From the NCBI GenBank assembly GCA_036985875.1, contig BTQM01000031.1, forward strand, positions 1-8,881: a DNA stretch of 8,881 nucleotides. Reading direction: 5' to 3'. This stretch comes from BTQM01 sp036985875. Its GTDB lineage: Bacteria > Patescibacteriota > Minisyncoccia > Phycocordibacterales > UBA1539. This document shows positions 1 to 6,951 of the stretch, one piece after another. The first letter of the stretch is position 1. Each line of letters opens with the position of its first letter. Under the pieces are notes generated by a model. The model searched no databases and had not been told where the DNA came from. It saw nothing but the letters and a program-made list of their open reading frames with translations. The translations under genes were made by a program, and so were the position numbers.

Positions 1-838
1 TCTCCAGCTGTTTGCGCTCCTCTTGATTTCTGCGCGTTCCCATAGAAGGGTTATATTCGTCCAGCATGTCTCTGCCGTACCTGTTCAGTAGATACGCTTC
101 GCCGAACGACCATCCCCTTCCTACTCCTTTTATTCTTCCCAGATACTCGCGACTCCACCACTTCTCCCTATACGTCTTTTCTGCACTTTCTCGCGCCACC
201 CAGCGCACCGCTCCGATGAATTCTTTTTCTCTCACTCCTGAACCGAAAAGGAAGTCAGAAAATTCTTTGTCGCCGCGCAGAATAAGTTTTGCAATGCCGC
301 TTGCCGTAGCCGTGTCCTCTCTCACGACCTTTCCCATAGGAAGCAGAAATATTTCCATCCTTTTCTTTAAAAATTTCTTCGCACTGCGACGGTCAATACC
401 AGACCTGCGTAGCACCTTCCGTCCGAATGCGGAGAGGAGAAATGCCTTTGTCATATCTCCTCTTTTTGCGCCGTCAACTATCTTAAGTGCCTCAATATCC
501 AAAGCGACGGAGTCCAAAGGAGAGTCCCCGTCTTCTTTTCTAAAATAGAACGAGCGAAAAAATGTTTCCAGCAAAAATACGACTGCTCCGAAAGCAGATA
601 TCAGCAAGATGATCCCAGTTACTTTCGGCACAAGCGCGTTGCCGAAAAGTGCGGCCTCCTCGTTCATTACTGCGGAACCCTCCAGTGCGAGGAAAGAGAC
701 AAGTGCCGCGATCAGAAGAAGGACAGAGGTGCTCGACCACTTGTAGAGAATGTGACGGAGCTCATGCGGCAGAACACGCTCCAGTACGACGATCGGATAA
801 AACTTACTTTTTTTTATTGGCAACTTCTTGAATGTCAT
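1..838 (-). CDS. Clp-like AAA+ chaperone/protease ATPase subunit, N-terminal part (cut by window edge)
   Basis: The frame is open from an ATG at 838 to the window start, giving 279 residues and no stop. Two hydrophobic segments (about residues 38-56 and 70-94) suggest a membrane anchor. They are followed by a soluble region resembling paired Clp N-repeats: about 108-160, then about 176-225. After that come a WWSREYLG segment (227-234) and a GxGxxWSFGEAYLL-type segment (238-251). From memory, this arrangement precedes the AAA+ modules of Clp ATPases in Parcubacteria. The Walker motifs lie outside the window, so ATPase function is inferred. It starts 12 bases after the stop of the upstream membrane-protein gene, with no SD, so co-transcription is likely. 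The likely role is ATP-driven unfolding or proteolysis at the membrane. An unrelated two-TM protein remains possible. Confidence 0.6.
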   Translation of the reverse strand, partial: MTFKKLPIKKSKFYPIVVLERVLPHELRHILYKWSSTSVLLLIAALVSFLALEGSAVMNEEAALFGNALVPKVTGIILLISAFGAVVFLLETFFRSFYFRKEDGDSPLDSVALDIEALKIVDGAKRGDMTKAFLLSAFGRKVLRRSGIDRRSAKKFLKKRMEIFLLPMGKVVREDTATASGIAKLILRGDKEFSDFLFGSGVREKEFIGAVRWVARESAEKTYREKWWSREYLGRIKGVGRGWSFGEAYLLNRYGRDMLDEYNPSMGTRRNQEERKQLE

Positions 839-850
839 GTTTGTAGTATT

Positions 851-1240
851 TCAAAGCAACAAAATAATGCCCTTGAGAGAAATAATGATTATGATCGGTG
901 GGAGGAAGAACCAGACAACCAAAAATAGGATACCCAGAGCACTGCCCAAAACAAGCGAGAGAGCGCCCGCGATGATCAGTGTGGAACGCATGAGAAACCC
1001 GACCAAGCGCATTATGACATTTACCAGCAGAGCGGAGAAGAAGTTTCCTATATCAAATCCTGTGTGTGCTTGCTCTTCTTCTATTCTTTTCCATGGAGAG
1101 AACCATGTGGAGAAAAGAAGCGGTAGAGAGAAAAAGTGGTATATGAACCAAAGGAGATCTTTCAAAATGCGCACAATATCAACAAACGCGGCACTGTAGT
1201 GCCAAATAAAATATGCTCCCGCAAGTCGTAAAAATCCCAT
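851..1240 (-). CDS. Small integral membrane protein with FSPWKR motif, conserved CPR type
   Basis: This encodes 129 residues from the ATG at 1240. A TTG at 1264 would add eight residues but would place the start upstream of the -10 box, so ATG is preferred. The protein is very hydrophobic: an N-terminal aromatic-rich segment (AYFIWHYS, then LLWFIYHFFSLPLLF), a short polar loop with FSPWKRIEEEQ (about 47-57), and two long C-terminal hydrophobic stretches (about 72-98 and 99-127), giving perhaps three or four membrane segments. I recall similar FSPWKR membrane proteins in Parcubacteria next to Clp-type ATPase genes, but no biochemical function is known to me. The downstream Clp-like gene begins 12 bases later, so the two probably act together, for example as membrane adaptor and ATPase. 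That pairing is an inference from adjacency. Confidence 0.65.
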   Translation of the reverse strand: MGFLRLAGAYFIWHYSAAFVDIVRILKDLLWFIYHFFSLPLLFSTWFSPWKRIEEEQAHTGFDIGNFFSALLVNVIMRLVGFLMRSTLIIAGALSLVLGSALGILFLVVWFFLPPIIIIISLKGIILLL

Positions 1241-1247
1241 ATATAAC

Positions 1248-1274
1248 AGTATATAACAAAACAAAGGGTTTCAA
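1248..1274 (-). promoter_or_regulatory. Probable leaderless promoter of the FSPWKR membrane-protein gene
   Basis: On the minus strand a TATACT hexamer (1253-1248) sits exactly 7 bases before the ATG at 1240, so transcription should start at or next to the start codon. A TTGAAA hexamer (1274-1269) lies 15 bases upstream of it, a short spacer for a -35 box. No SD is present. The -35 overlaps a 13-base perfect palindrome (1266-1278, GGGTTT-C-AAACCC) that could be an operator or chance. Confidence 0.5.
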
Positions 1275-1301
1275 ACCCCGATGGTTACCACGACACTACT
1301 T

Positions 1302-1332
1302 TAAACATTAGGCGTCAGATATTTAATGTTTA
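1302..1332. repeat. AT-rich hairpin in the ftsQ-membrane protein gap
   Basis: TAAACATTA (1302-1310) and TAATGTTTA (1324-1332) form a perfect 9-bp inverted repeat around a 13-base loop, 20 bases past the ftsQ stop. No T-run follows on either strand, so it is a poor intrinsic terminator. It may be a 3'-end stabilising hairpin or a weak termination signal. It is the main visible structure in the 112-base gap 1241-1352, besides the promoter at 1248-1274. Confidence 0.35.
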
Positions 1333-1352
1333 GAGGTGGAGAGAAAAATAGA

Positions 1353-2237
1353 TTAAGGGGTGAACTTGAACAAGACCTTGTTGCTGAAACGCAGGTCTAT
1401 GTATTCAAGTCCCTGCGTGATATCCTGACTTCCACCCTCGGGAAATTTTGTGTCAATTGCCAACTTCAGATCATATAATATCTTCTCGAGTTCCTGCTTC
1501 GGGCTGAATACTATCTTCCCACCCGCTGTCTCCATTGCACTCTTGCCCTTCAGAAATATCTCATACTCCCCGTCTTCGCGAACAAAAAATTTATACGTTT
1601 CAAGATCGATGCTTTCTAATAGGTTCTTGAACATCAGTACGCGTCCAAATTCATAGGGAGTTAGAAACGATGTTCCAATGAGATCGCCACGTTCCGCTCC
1701 TGCAGGCGCTTCATTTACAAACGGCGCATTCAATCTCCCATAGAATTCAAAATATACATTCATAGAGAACCGTGGAGCTTCTGCGAACACGAACCCGCTG
1801 TCGTCTACGAAATAACAAGGAACGGATAAGTTCCTCTCTCTTTTAGGCAAAACATCATCGCACCACAGTGCATATATTTTCCTCTCCTTCACTGCGACAA
1901 CAATGGAGGTAAGGTCAACGAAGCGCACCTTCGCATCATATATCCTGCTGAACGTATTTAGGACGTCGCGTTTTATGCGTCTTTTGGGATAAAGGAAAAT
2001 ATTGTCGTGAGGAAAAAACCATGCATATGTTCCCGCCATATTCATTTGTATGACTTCCCTAATCTTTTTTTCCGAAGTTATCTTGTTGCCCTCTATGTAG
2101 ATATCTGCGATACGCACATATTCGCTGCGCGAGCCCCATATCAAAAGAACGAGGAGAAAAAAAGCGGCACCAATGAACAGAGCCGCTTTCAATATCATTC
2201 TTCTTTGTTTTAATCTGATGTGTCTGCTCTTTAGCAT
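1353..2237 (-). CDS. ftsQ: FtsQ/DivIB-type cell-division protein with POTRA domain
   Basis: This encodes 294 residues from the ATG at 2237; a TTG at 2276 would add 13 residues with no better start signal. The layout fits FtsQ. A basic cytoplasmic tail (KSRHIRLKQRR) leads to one membrane segment (about 15-34). Next comes a POTRA domain starting near VRIADIYIEGNKITSEKKI, with the typical strand-helix pattern and IVVAVKERKIYALW. After it the C-terminal beta domain begins at CYFVDDSGFVF. Two cysteines (in LWCDD and PCYFVDD) could form an extracytoplasmic disulfide. FtsQ is a bitopic divisome scaffold that links FtsB/FtsL to other division proteins. The gene starts 48 bases after the serS stop on the same strand and lacks an SD, so it is probably co-transcribed with serS. 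Sequence identity to well-studied FtsQ is low; the call rests on architecture. Confidence 0.75.
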   Translation of the reverse strand: MLKSRHIRLKQRRMILKAALFIGAAFFLLVLLIWGSRSEYVRIADIYIEGNKITSEKKIREVIQMNMAGTYAWFFPHDNIFLYPKRRIKRDVLNTFSRIYDAKVRFVDLTSIVVAVKERKIYALWCDDVLPKRERNLSVPCYFVDDSGFVFAEAPRFSMNVYFEFYGRLNAPFVNEAPAGAERGDLIGTSFLTPYEFGRVLMFKNLLESIDLETYKFFVREDGEYEIFLKGKSAMETAGGKIVFSPKQELEKILYDLKLAIDTKFPEGGSQDITQGLEYIDLRFSNKVLFKFTP

Positions 2238-2285
2238 AATATATACAGAAGCTGGATATCCAAACTCAAAAATCAACTAAGCTAG

Positions 2286-3548
2286 TCAGGATATCTTCTC
2301 TTTCCCCATATATTTCCGCAATACCTCGGGCACCTCTATTGACCCATCTTCCTTCTGATAATTCTCAACAAGCGCGACAAGTATGCGCGGAGTTGCAATA
2401 GCGGTGCTGTTGAGCGAGTGGACGAAGTGAAGCTTACCGCCGTTGTCGCGGTATCTGATGTTTAGCCTCCTGCTTTGAAAGTCATGAAAGTATGATGATG
2501 AGTGCGTTTCGCGATACGTCTCCTCCGATGGGATCCATGTTTCAATGTCGTATTTCTTCACTTGTCCAAGCCCCAGATCTCCGCCGCAGTTAAGAACAAG
2601 CCGGTATGGGAGACCCAGAGACTGCATAAACTCCTCCGCGTTTTTTGTGATCTCTTCGTGCAAGCGCACCGATTCCTCGTGGCTTGCCTCGCAGAGCACC
2701 ACCTGCTCCAGTTTGAAAAACTCATGCACGCGTATGAGCCCTTTTGTGTCTTTCCCATGGCTTCCCGCCTCTCTCCTGAAACACGGCGAGAACGAGGCGA
2801 ATTTCTTCGGAAGCTCGGATGCACCGAGTACCTCGCCCATATAGTAACCCATTGTGGCCACTTCCGCAGTGCCGGCAAAATAATCCCCATCCTGGTTTTT
2901 GTAGAGGTCGTCTTCTCCCTGCGGGATGTATCCCGTTCCCAGAAGCCCCTCTTTCCTCACCAGCGACGGAACGATCATCGGCTGAAAACCTTTCCCAACC
3001 AACCTCTCCAGCACGTACTGCCAAACGGCGAAAGAAAGCAATGCGCCGTCATTTTTTAAAAAGTACCCCCTGAAGCCGGACACCTTGGCACCTCTTTCAA
3101 AATCAACAATATCGAGGTCCTGCATCAGTTCAATGTGACTTTTGGGCGTGAAAGAAAATGACGGCTTTTCGCCCCACATGCGGATCTCTTTGTTGTCTGA
3201 ATCGTCCTTTCCTTCTGGTACGGACATATCGGGGATATTGGGCACCCCGATCATCAACTGCTGCCATTTCTGCATTATTTTTTTGAGCTCCTCTTCTTTC
3301 TTCTGTAGCTCTTTCTTGAGGACTCCCATTTCTGCGATGAGAGCTTCCCGCGTCGCCTGATCCGCAGTTTTTCCGATCTGTTCGGTCGCTTCGTTTTGCT
3401 TTGCCCGCATCCCTTCAACCTCCGCCAAAAGAGCTCTCCGCTTCTCATCCACATCAAGCAGGGCATCCACGTTAAAATCAATATGCTTTTTGCGAGCGCC
3501 GCCTTTTATGAGTTCTTTGTTCTCGCGTATGAATTTTATGTCCAACAT
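2286..3548 (-). CDS. serS: Seryl-tRNA synthetase
   Basis: At 420 residues this is full length for a bacterial SerRS, which charges tRNA-Ser with serine using ATP. Residues 1 to about 100 form the N-terminal tRNA-binding arm: MLDIKFIREN, then a long charged coiled coil about 30-95. The class II catalytic core has motif 1 around FQPMIVPSLV (188-197), a TAEV serine-site loop (227-230), and motif 2 FRREAGSHGKDTKGLIRVHE (257-276). Motif 3 lies around STAIATPRILVALVENYQ (381-398), and the protein ends near PEVLRKYMG. Motif 3 has TPR where typical bacterial enzymes have VGR, and the serine loop continues ATMGYYM rather than PLTN, but the motif 3 arginine (388) is kept. The ATG at 3548 gives the canonical start. 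No SD is seen, and the spacer 3549-3638 is shared with the divergent dprA promoter. Confidence 0.96.
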   Translation of the reverse strand: MLDIKFIRENKELIKGGARKKHIDFNVDALLDVDEKRRALLAEVEGMRAKQNEATEQIGKTADQATREALIAEMGVLKKELQKKEEELKKIMQKWQQLMIGVPNIPDMSVPEGKDDSDNKEIRMWGEKPSFSFTPKSHIELMQDLDIVDFERGAKVSGFRGYFLKNDGALLSFAVWQYVLERLVGKGFQPMIVPSLVRKEGLLGTGYIPQGEDDLYKNQDGDYFAGTAEVATMGYYMGEVLGASELPKKFASFSPCFRREAGSHGKDTKGLIRVHEFFKLEQVVLCEASHEESVRLHEEITKNAEEFMQSLGLPYRLVLNCGGDLGLGQVKKYDIETWIPSEETYRETHSSSYFHDFQSRRLNIRYRDNGGKLHFVHSLNSTAIATPRILVALVENYQKEDGSIEVPEVLRKYMGKEKIS

Positions 3549-3621
3549 ATAAAAACAATTCTTAATGATGTAATTTCTCTATAGTTTGAAAATCGTGTGT
3601 TTATCATAACAAAGATGCTAA

Positions 3622-3627
3622 TATAAT
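3622..3627 (+). promoter_or_regulatory. -10 box of the dprA-topA operon
   Basis: A perfect TATAAT lies 11 bases before the dprA ATG, predicting a 5' leader of only about 4-5 bases and explaining the absence of an SD. No convincing -35 is seen 16-18 bases upstream. The rest of the 90-base divergent spacer (3549-3638) is AT-rich, and I see no clear serS promoter in it beyond a weak TATAGA on the minus strand (3583-3578). Confidence 0.6.
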
Positions 3628-3638
3628 GAAACATTGTT

Positions 3639-4511
3639 ATGGAAAGCGGCATAAAAAAATTATCGGCGGAAGAATTCCCTCATGCACTCCTTGAACTCCC
3701 CGATCCACCTAAGGAGCTTTTTGTGAAAGGAGAGTTGCCCGACGGTGATTCGGTGCTGTTGACCGTTGTAGGTTCACGGAAATTCTCACCGTACGGCAGA
3801 GACGCATGTGAGAAGATCGTCGCGGAGCTTGCGGGATACGACATTGCTATCGTCTCGGGACTCGCGCTCGGCATTGACGCCATCGCGCACAAAGCGGCGC
3901 TTGCGGCAGGATTGAAGACGATCGCCATTCCCGGGTCGGGACTGGATGAGAGCGTGCTTTATCCCTCCACCAACCGCCTTCTTGCGAGAAAGATAGTGGA
4001 GGAAGGCGGGGCCCTTCTGTCGGAATTCTCTCCCGACTTCCGCGCTACGGTGTGGGGCTTTCCACAACGCAACAGGATCATGGCGGGACTTTCCCGCGCT
4101 ACACTCATTATAGAGGCGGGAGAGAAGTCGGGAACGCTCATCACCGCGCGCCTCGCGCTTGATTACAATAAAGATGTGTACGTCGTGCCCGGCTCTATCT
4201 TCTCGGGCAGCTCGCGCGGAACGAACAAACTAATGAGGCAAGGGGCGTCCCCCATCACTTCCGGAGCCGACCTGCTCCAAGAACTCGGATTTGACGTTGC
4301 CGAAGGAGAGTCGCACCAAGCCGAAATGGATCTGAAAAACGCTTCGCCGGACGAGAAAAAAGTTCTGGAGTTTCTCCGCGAGCCGCTCCCTCGCAACGAG
4401 CTTCTGCGGGCGCTGGAGATGCCCGTAAGCGCCGCGAACGCGCTCCTCTCCGCGATGGAGATCAAAGGGTTAGTAAAAGAGAGCGCGGGGAATATGCACA
4501 GGGAACGTTAA
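3639..4511 (+). CDS. dprA: DNA-processing protein DprA/Smf
   Basis: This 290-residue protein binds incoming single-stranded DNA and loads RecA during natural transformation. The Rossmann-like DprA core is clear: VVGSRKFSPYG (43-53), SGLALGIDAIAHKAAL (74-89), IPGSGLD with YPSTN (98-113), GGALLSEFSP (124-133), FPQRNRIMAGLS (142-153), IIEAGEKSGTLITA (158-171), and a VPG...SRGTNKLMRQGA segment after residue 184. Residues from about 226 (DEKKVLEFLREPLPRNELL onward) form a C-terminal winged-helix domain of the kind fused to many DprAs. The N-terminal SAM-like domain of longer homologues is absent, leaving about 40 residues before the core. The ATG at 3639 follows the -10 box closely. It is first in a pair with topA, a pairing also seen in other bacteria, which suggests co-transcription. 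Confidence 0.95.
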   Translation: MESGIKKLSAEEFPHALLELPDPPKELFVKGELPDGDSVLLTVVGSRKFSPYGRDACEKIVAELAGYDIAIVSGLALGIDAIAHKAALAAGLKTIAIPGSGLDESVLYPSTNRLLARKIVEEGGALLSEFSPDFRATVWGFPQRNRIMAGLSRATLIIEAGEKSGTLITARLALDYNKDVYVVPGSIFSGSSRGTNKLMRQGASPITSGADLLQELGFDVAEGESHQAEMDLKNASPDEKKVLEFLREPLPRNELLRALEMPVSAANALLSAMEIKGLVKESAGNMHRER

Positions 4512-4558
4512 GAAACGATTTGCAAAAAAAAACTTTTTGTAGTACATATTACTCTACT

Positions 4559-6730
4559 ATGGAATTAGTTATTGTAGAATCGCCCGCAAAGGCGAAGACG
4601 ATAAAAAAATATCTTGGCAAAGGCTTCACGGTGAAAGCGAGCGTGGGGCATATTCGCGACCTTCCCAAGTCCAACAAAAACGCGATCGATATCAAAGCGG
4701 GGTTCGTACCGCACTATGTTATATCCGAAGGGAAAGAAAAAGTGGTCGCGGAATTGAAACGGCTCTCCATTAAAGCAAACCACGTGCTTCTTGCGACCGA
4801 CCCTGACCGCGAAGGAGAAGCTATCGCGTGGCACATCAAAGAAGCGACCGGCGCAAAGAACGCAAAACGTATCGTCTTTCATGAGATCACCAAGAGCGCT
4901 ATCACGGAAGCAATGGGGCACCCGCGTGAAATAGATGAGGACCTCTTGAGGGCGCAAGAAGCGCGAAGAGTGCTTGACCGCTTGTTCGGCTATGATCTCT
5001 CCGGCTTGATATGGAAAAAGGTTCGCTACGGGCTTTCGGCGGGGCGCGTCCAGTCCCCCGCTCTGCGCATTTTAATGGAGCGCGAACGGGAAATAAGGGC
5101 GTTCACTCCGGAAACATTCTGGACGATAACCGCGCTCCTCCAGACGGCAAGCAAGGAAGAGGTGGAATTCACATGTTCAGACGAGCCTCGGGACAAAAAA
5201 GAGATGGAGCACATTCTTGATGTCGGAAAGAAAAACAAGTGGAGCGTTGTGGGCGTAAAAGAAACAGAGACGCGGCGTGCTCCTCGGGCGCCGTTCATCA
5301 CCTCCACCCTCCAGCAGACGGCAAGCACGCGCCTTGGGTTTACGCCGGCTCGGACGATGATGTTCGCGCAACGGCTGTATGAAGCGGGTCTTATCACTTA
5401 CATGAGAACCGACAGCATCACCTTGAGCAAAGGGGCACAAGCGGCAGCGCTCCAAGAAGTTGCAAAAAAATATGGCAAGGAGTACGTACAGACGCGTGTT
5501 TATAAAACGAAAAGCAAATCCGCACAGGAAGCCCATGAAGCGATCCGTCCTACCGATCTTTCCATCAGGGAGGCCGGTGCAGGAGCAGACCAAGAAAAAC
5601 TCTATGCGCTTATCTGGAAGCGAACAATGGCTTCGCAAATGAGCGACGCGAAAGTGCTAAAAACAAAGATCGTCGCCAATGTGAAAAGTAGTGAAACAGA
5701 AAAGGCAATTCCTGATTTTGGCGCAAACGGATCTCGCGTTCTTTTTGACGGATGGCTCGCCGTCGACCCCAATTCGCGCGGAGATGACGTGGAGCTGCCG
5801 AAAGTATCCGCGGGAGAAATGCTACGGTTGAAAACGATCGACGCGGAAGAAAAACAAACGCAACCGCCATCGCGCTACAGTGAAGCAGGTCTGGTGAAAG
5901 AGCTTGAGAGACGCGGCATCGGGCGCCCGAGCACCTACGCACCGACCATAAAAACACTTCTTGAAAGAGGGTACGTAGAAAAAGAAGGAAAAACGCTCCA
6001 CCCGACCGATACGGGCGATGTCGTCAGCAGTTTTCTGGAAAAACATTTCACAGACTATATCAGCGATTCATTTACGGCGGAGATGGAAGATGAACTTGAT
6101 GATATTGCGAACGGCAAGAGAAAGTATCTTAAAACACTTAAAGATTTTTATGGACCGTTCTCGAAAGAAGTGAAATCAAAAGAAGATATTGATAAACTCA
6201 CCACCCTCGGTGATGCGGACGCTTCCATCAAGTGTCCGGAGTGCGGCGGGAAGATGGTCATCAAGCTTGGCAAATCGGGGAAGTTTTTGAGTTGCGCTGC
6301 GTTTCCGGAATGTAGCGGCGCACGTACAATAGACGGGAAAAAGGTTGAGGGGCCTAAAGAGACAGGAGAGGAGTGTCCGGAGTGCGACGGAAAGCTGGTA
6401 GAGCGTGAAGGGAAATATGGAAAATTCATCTCCTGTGGCAATTACCCCAAATGCAAATACATAAAAAAAGAGAACGAGGACGGAACGCCGGTAGGCGGAA
6501 CTGGAGTGAAGTGCCCCAAATGCAAAAAAGGTGAACTATCAGAGCGTCGAGGGCGATTCGGTGTCTTCTATGGATGCTCAAATTATCCAGCGTGCAAATA
6601 CGCCATAAAGGCAAAGCCCACGGGCAGGAAATGCCCCGAGTGCGATTCACTTATGATGGAGGGGACCAAAACGATCCCTGAACGCTGCAGCGACAAGGTG
6701 TGTCCCAATCATAGACCAGATAAATTATGA
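4559..6730 (+). CDS. topA: DNA topoisomerase I (type IA) with four C-terminal zinc ribbons
   Basis: This 723-residue enzyme relaxes negative supercoils by transient single-strand cleavage. The ATG at 4559 gives MELVIVESPAKAKT; an upstream TTG at 4520 would add an unlikely 13-residue tail. The TOPRIM domain has Glu7 (VESPAKAKT) and the metal-binding DPDREGE (81-87). The catalytic tyrosine is Tyr281 in YMRTDS. The helical core includes LSAGRVQSPALR and GLVKELERRGIGRPSTY. Four zinc ribbons begin at cysteines 559, 606, 652 and 692; the last is divergent (CPEC, then CSDKVC) and ends eight residues before the stop. It lies 47 bases after dprA with no SD, and only weak -10-like hexamers (CATATT 4545-4550) precede it, so read-through from dprA is likely. 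The final codons overlap the large inverted repeat at 6714-6869, and the TGA may be a secondary stop. Confidence 0.96.
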   Translation: MELVIVESPAKAKTIKKYLGKGFTVKASVGHIRDLPKSNKNAIDIKAGFVPHYVISEGKEKVVAELKRLSIKANHVLLATDPDREGEAIAWHIKEATGAKNAKRIVFHEITKSAITEAMGHPREIDEDLLRAQEARRVLDRLFGYDLSGLIWKKVRYGLSAGRVQSPALRILMEREREIRAFTPETFWTITALLQTASKEEVEFTCSDEPRDKKEMEHILDVGKKNKWSVVGVKETETRRAPRAPFITSTLQQTASTRLGFTPARTMMFAQRLYEAGLITYMRTDSITLSKGAQAAALQEVAKKYGKEYVQTRVYKTKSKSAQEAHEAIRPTDLSIREAGAGADQEKLYALIWKRTMASQMSDAKVLKTKIVANVKSSETEKAIPDFGANGSRVLFDGWLAVDPNSRGDDVELPKVSAGEMLRLKTIDAEEKQTQPPSRYSEAGLVKELERRGIGRPSTYAPTIKTLLERGYVEKEGKTLHPTDTGDVVSSFLEKHFTDYISDSFTAEMEDELDDIANGKRKYLKTLKDFYGPFSKEVKSKEDIDKLTTLGDADASIKCPECGGKMVIKLGKSGKFLSCAAFPECSGARTIDGKKVEGPKETGEECPECDGKLVEREGKYGKFISCGNYPKCKYIKKENEDGTPVGGTGVKCPKCKKGELSERRGRFGVFYGCSNYPACKYAIKAKPTGRKCPECDSLMMEGTKTIPERCSDKVCPNHRPDKL

Positions 6731-6869
6731 TTTTCGTGACGAAATGCAGAAACTTTTAGCGAAAAACGTAAAGAGCGACGATGGTGTACCTAGAAGGTAC
6801 GACGAGGAGAGATTTGCGTTTTGCAGCAAAAGTTTCAAATTGCAGTAGAAAATAATGACTTATCTGGTC
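6714..6869. repeat. 156-base imperfect palindrome (hairpin element or structured RNA)
   Basis: The outer arms GACCAGATAA (6714-6723) and TTATCTGGTC (6860-6869) pair perfectly. Further in, 6725-6735 pairs with 6848-6858 with one mismatch and one G-T, 6745-6748 pairs with 6841-6844, and AAACTTTT (6750-6757) pairs with AAAAGTTT (6828-6835). 6759-6772 pairs with 6813-6827 with small bulges. By hand count this is about 45 base pairs. A small apical hairpin, GTACC-TAGAA-GGTAC, spans 6786-6800. No ORF of note lies inside. It accounts for most of the 221-base gap between topA and the zinc-finger gene. It may be a MITE-like foldback element or a 3'-UTR RNA structure; no T-run follows it on the plus strand, so it is not a standard terminator. 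Confidence 0.7.
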
Positions 6870-6886
6870 GTTAAAAGACCAGATAA
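6860..6886. repeat. Perfect 10-bp hairpin, alternative partner of the long palindrome
   Basis: TTATCTGGTC (6860-6869), a 7-base loop GTTAAAA, and GACCAGATAA (6877-6886) form a compact perfect hairpin. The left arm is also the right arm of the long palindrome, so the two structures exclude each other. No T-run follows on either strand. Confidence 0.6.
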
Positions 6887-6900
6887 ATTAGAGAAGAAAT

Positions 6901-6939
6901 AAAAAAAGACCGTTCTGCCCACTAAAGGGTAGAACGGTC
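6901..6939 (-). terminator. Intrinsic terminator of the zinc-finger gene
   Basis: Read on the minus strand, GACCGTTCT (6939-6931), one mismatch, CCC, a 6-base loop, GGG and AGAACGGTC (6916-6908) form a 12-pair stem. It is followed immediately by seven T (6907-6901). It begins 12 bases after the stop of the minus-strand gene at 6952. The plus-strand side has no T-run, so it should act for the minus strand only. Confidence 0.92.
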
Positions 6940-6951
6940 AAAGTTAAAACG

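Larger units (their letters stand above)
6713..6890. repeat. 15-base direct repeats bracketing the topA 3' end
   Basis: AGACCAGATAAATTA occurs exactly at 6713-6727, covering the last TopA codons, and again at 6876-6890, offset by 163 bases. The second copy read in the topA frame continues GAG AAG AAA TAA. Removing one 163-base unit would therefore rebuild a reading frame ending in RPDKLEKK and a TAA at 6900-6902. This pattern fits insertion of a 148-base segment with a duplicated target, or recombination between short repeats. No transposase is present in the window. Confidence 0.65.

Noticed and set aside
66..548. 160-codon open frame on the plus strand at the left end
   Set aside because: It is antisense to the continuous minus-strand frame that encodes the Clp-like protein, and its translation is Ser/Arg/Pro-rich with no recognisable domain.
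750..766. HELRH (residues 25-29 of the Clp-like protein) resembling a zinc-peptidase HEXXH motif
   Set aside because: It lies just before a membrane helix with no downstream Glu/His zinc ligand in context, and the protein otherwise looks like a Clp N-terminal region. Probably coincidence.
1308..1316. TTAGGCGT shared between the ftsQ downstream gap and the zinc-finger gene end (6953-6960)
   Set aside because: An 8-base match with one copy inside a coding end is expected by chance and has no matching flanks.
4520..4558. TTG-started N-terminal extension of TopA
   Set aside because: The added 13 residues (QKKTFCSTYYST-like) have no counterpart in TopA, whose conserved sequence begins right at the ATG at 4559.
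6908..6939. The strong hairpin as a terminator for topA
   Set aside because: The plus strand has no T-run after the stem; the T-run is only on the minus-strand side, so it belongs to the zinc-finger gene.
6731..6951. tRNA or CRISPR-like content in the largest non-coding gap
   Set aside because: No cloverleaf arms, TTC-loop or CCA end are seen, and the repeats number only three short copies, one of them inverted, without regular spacers.
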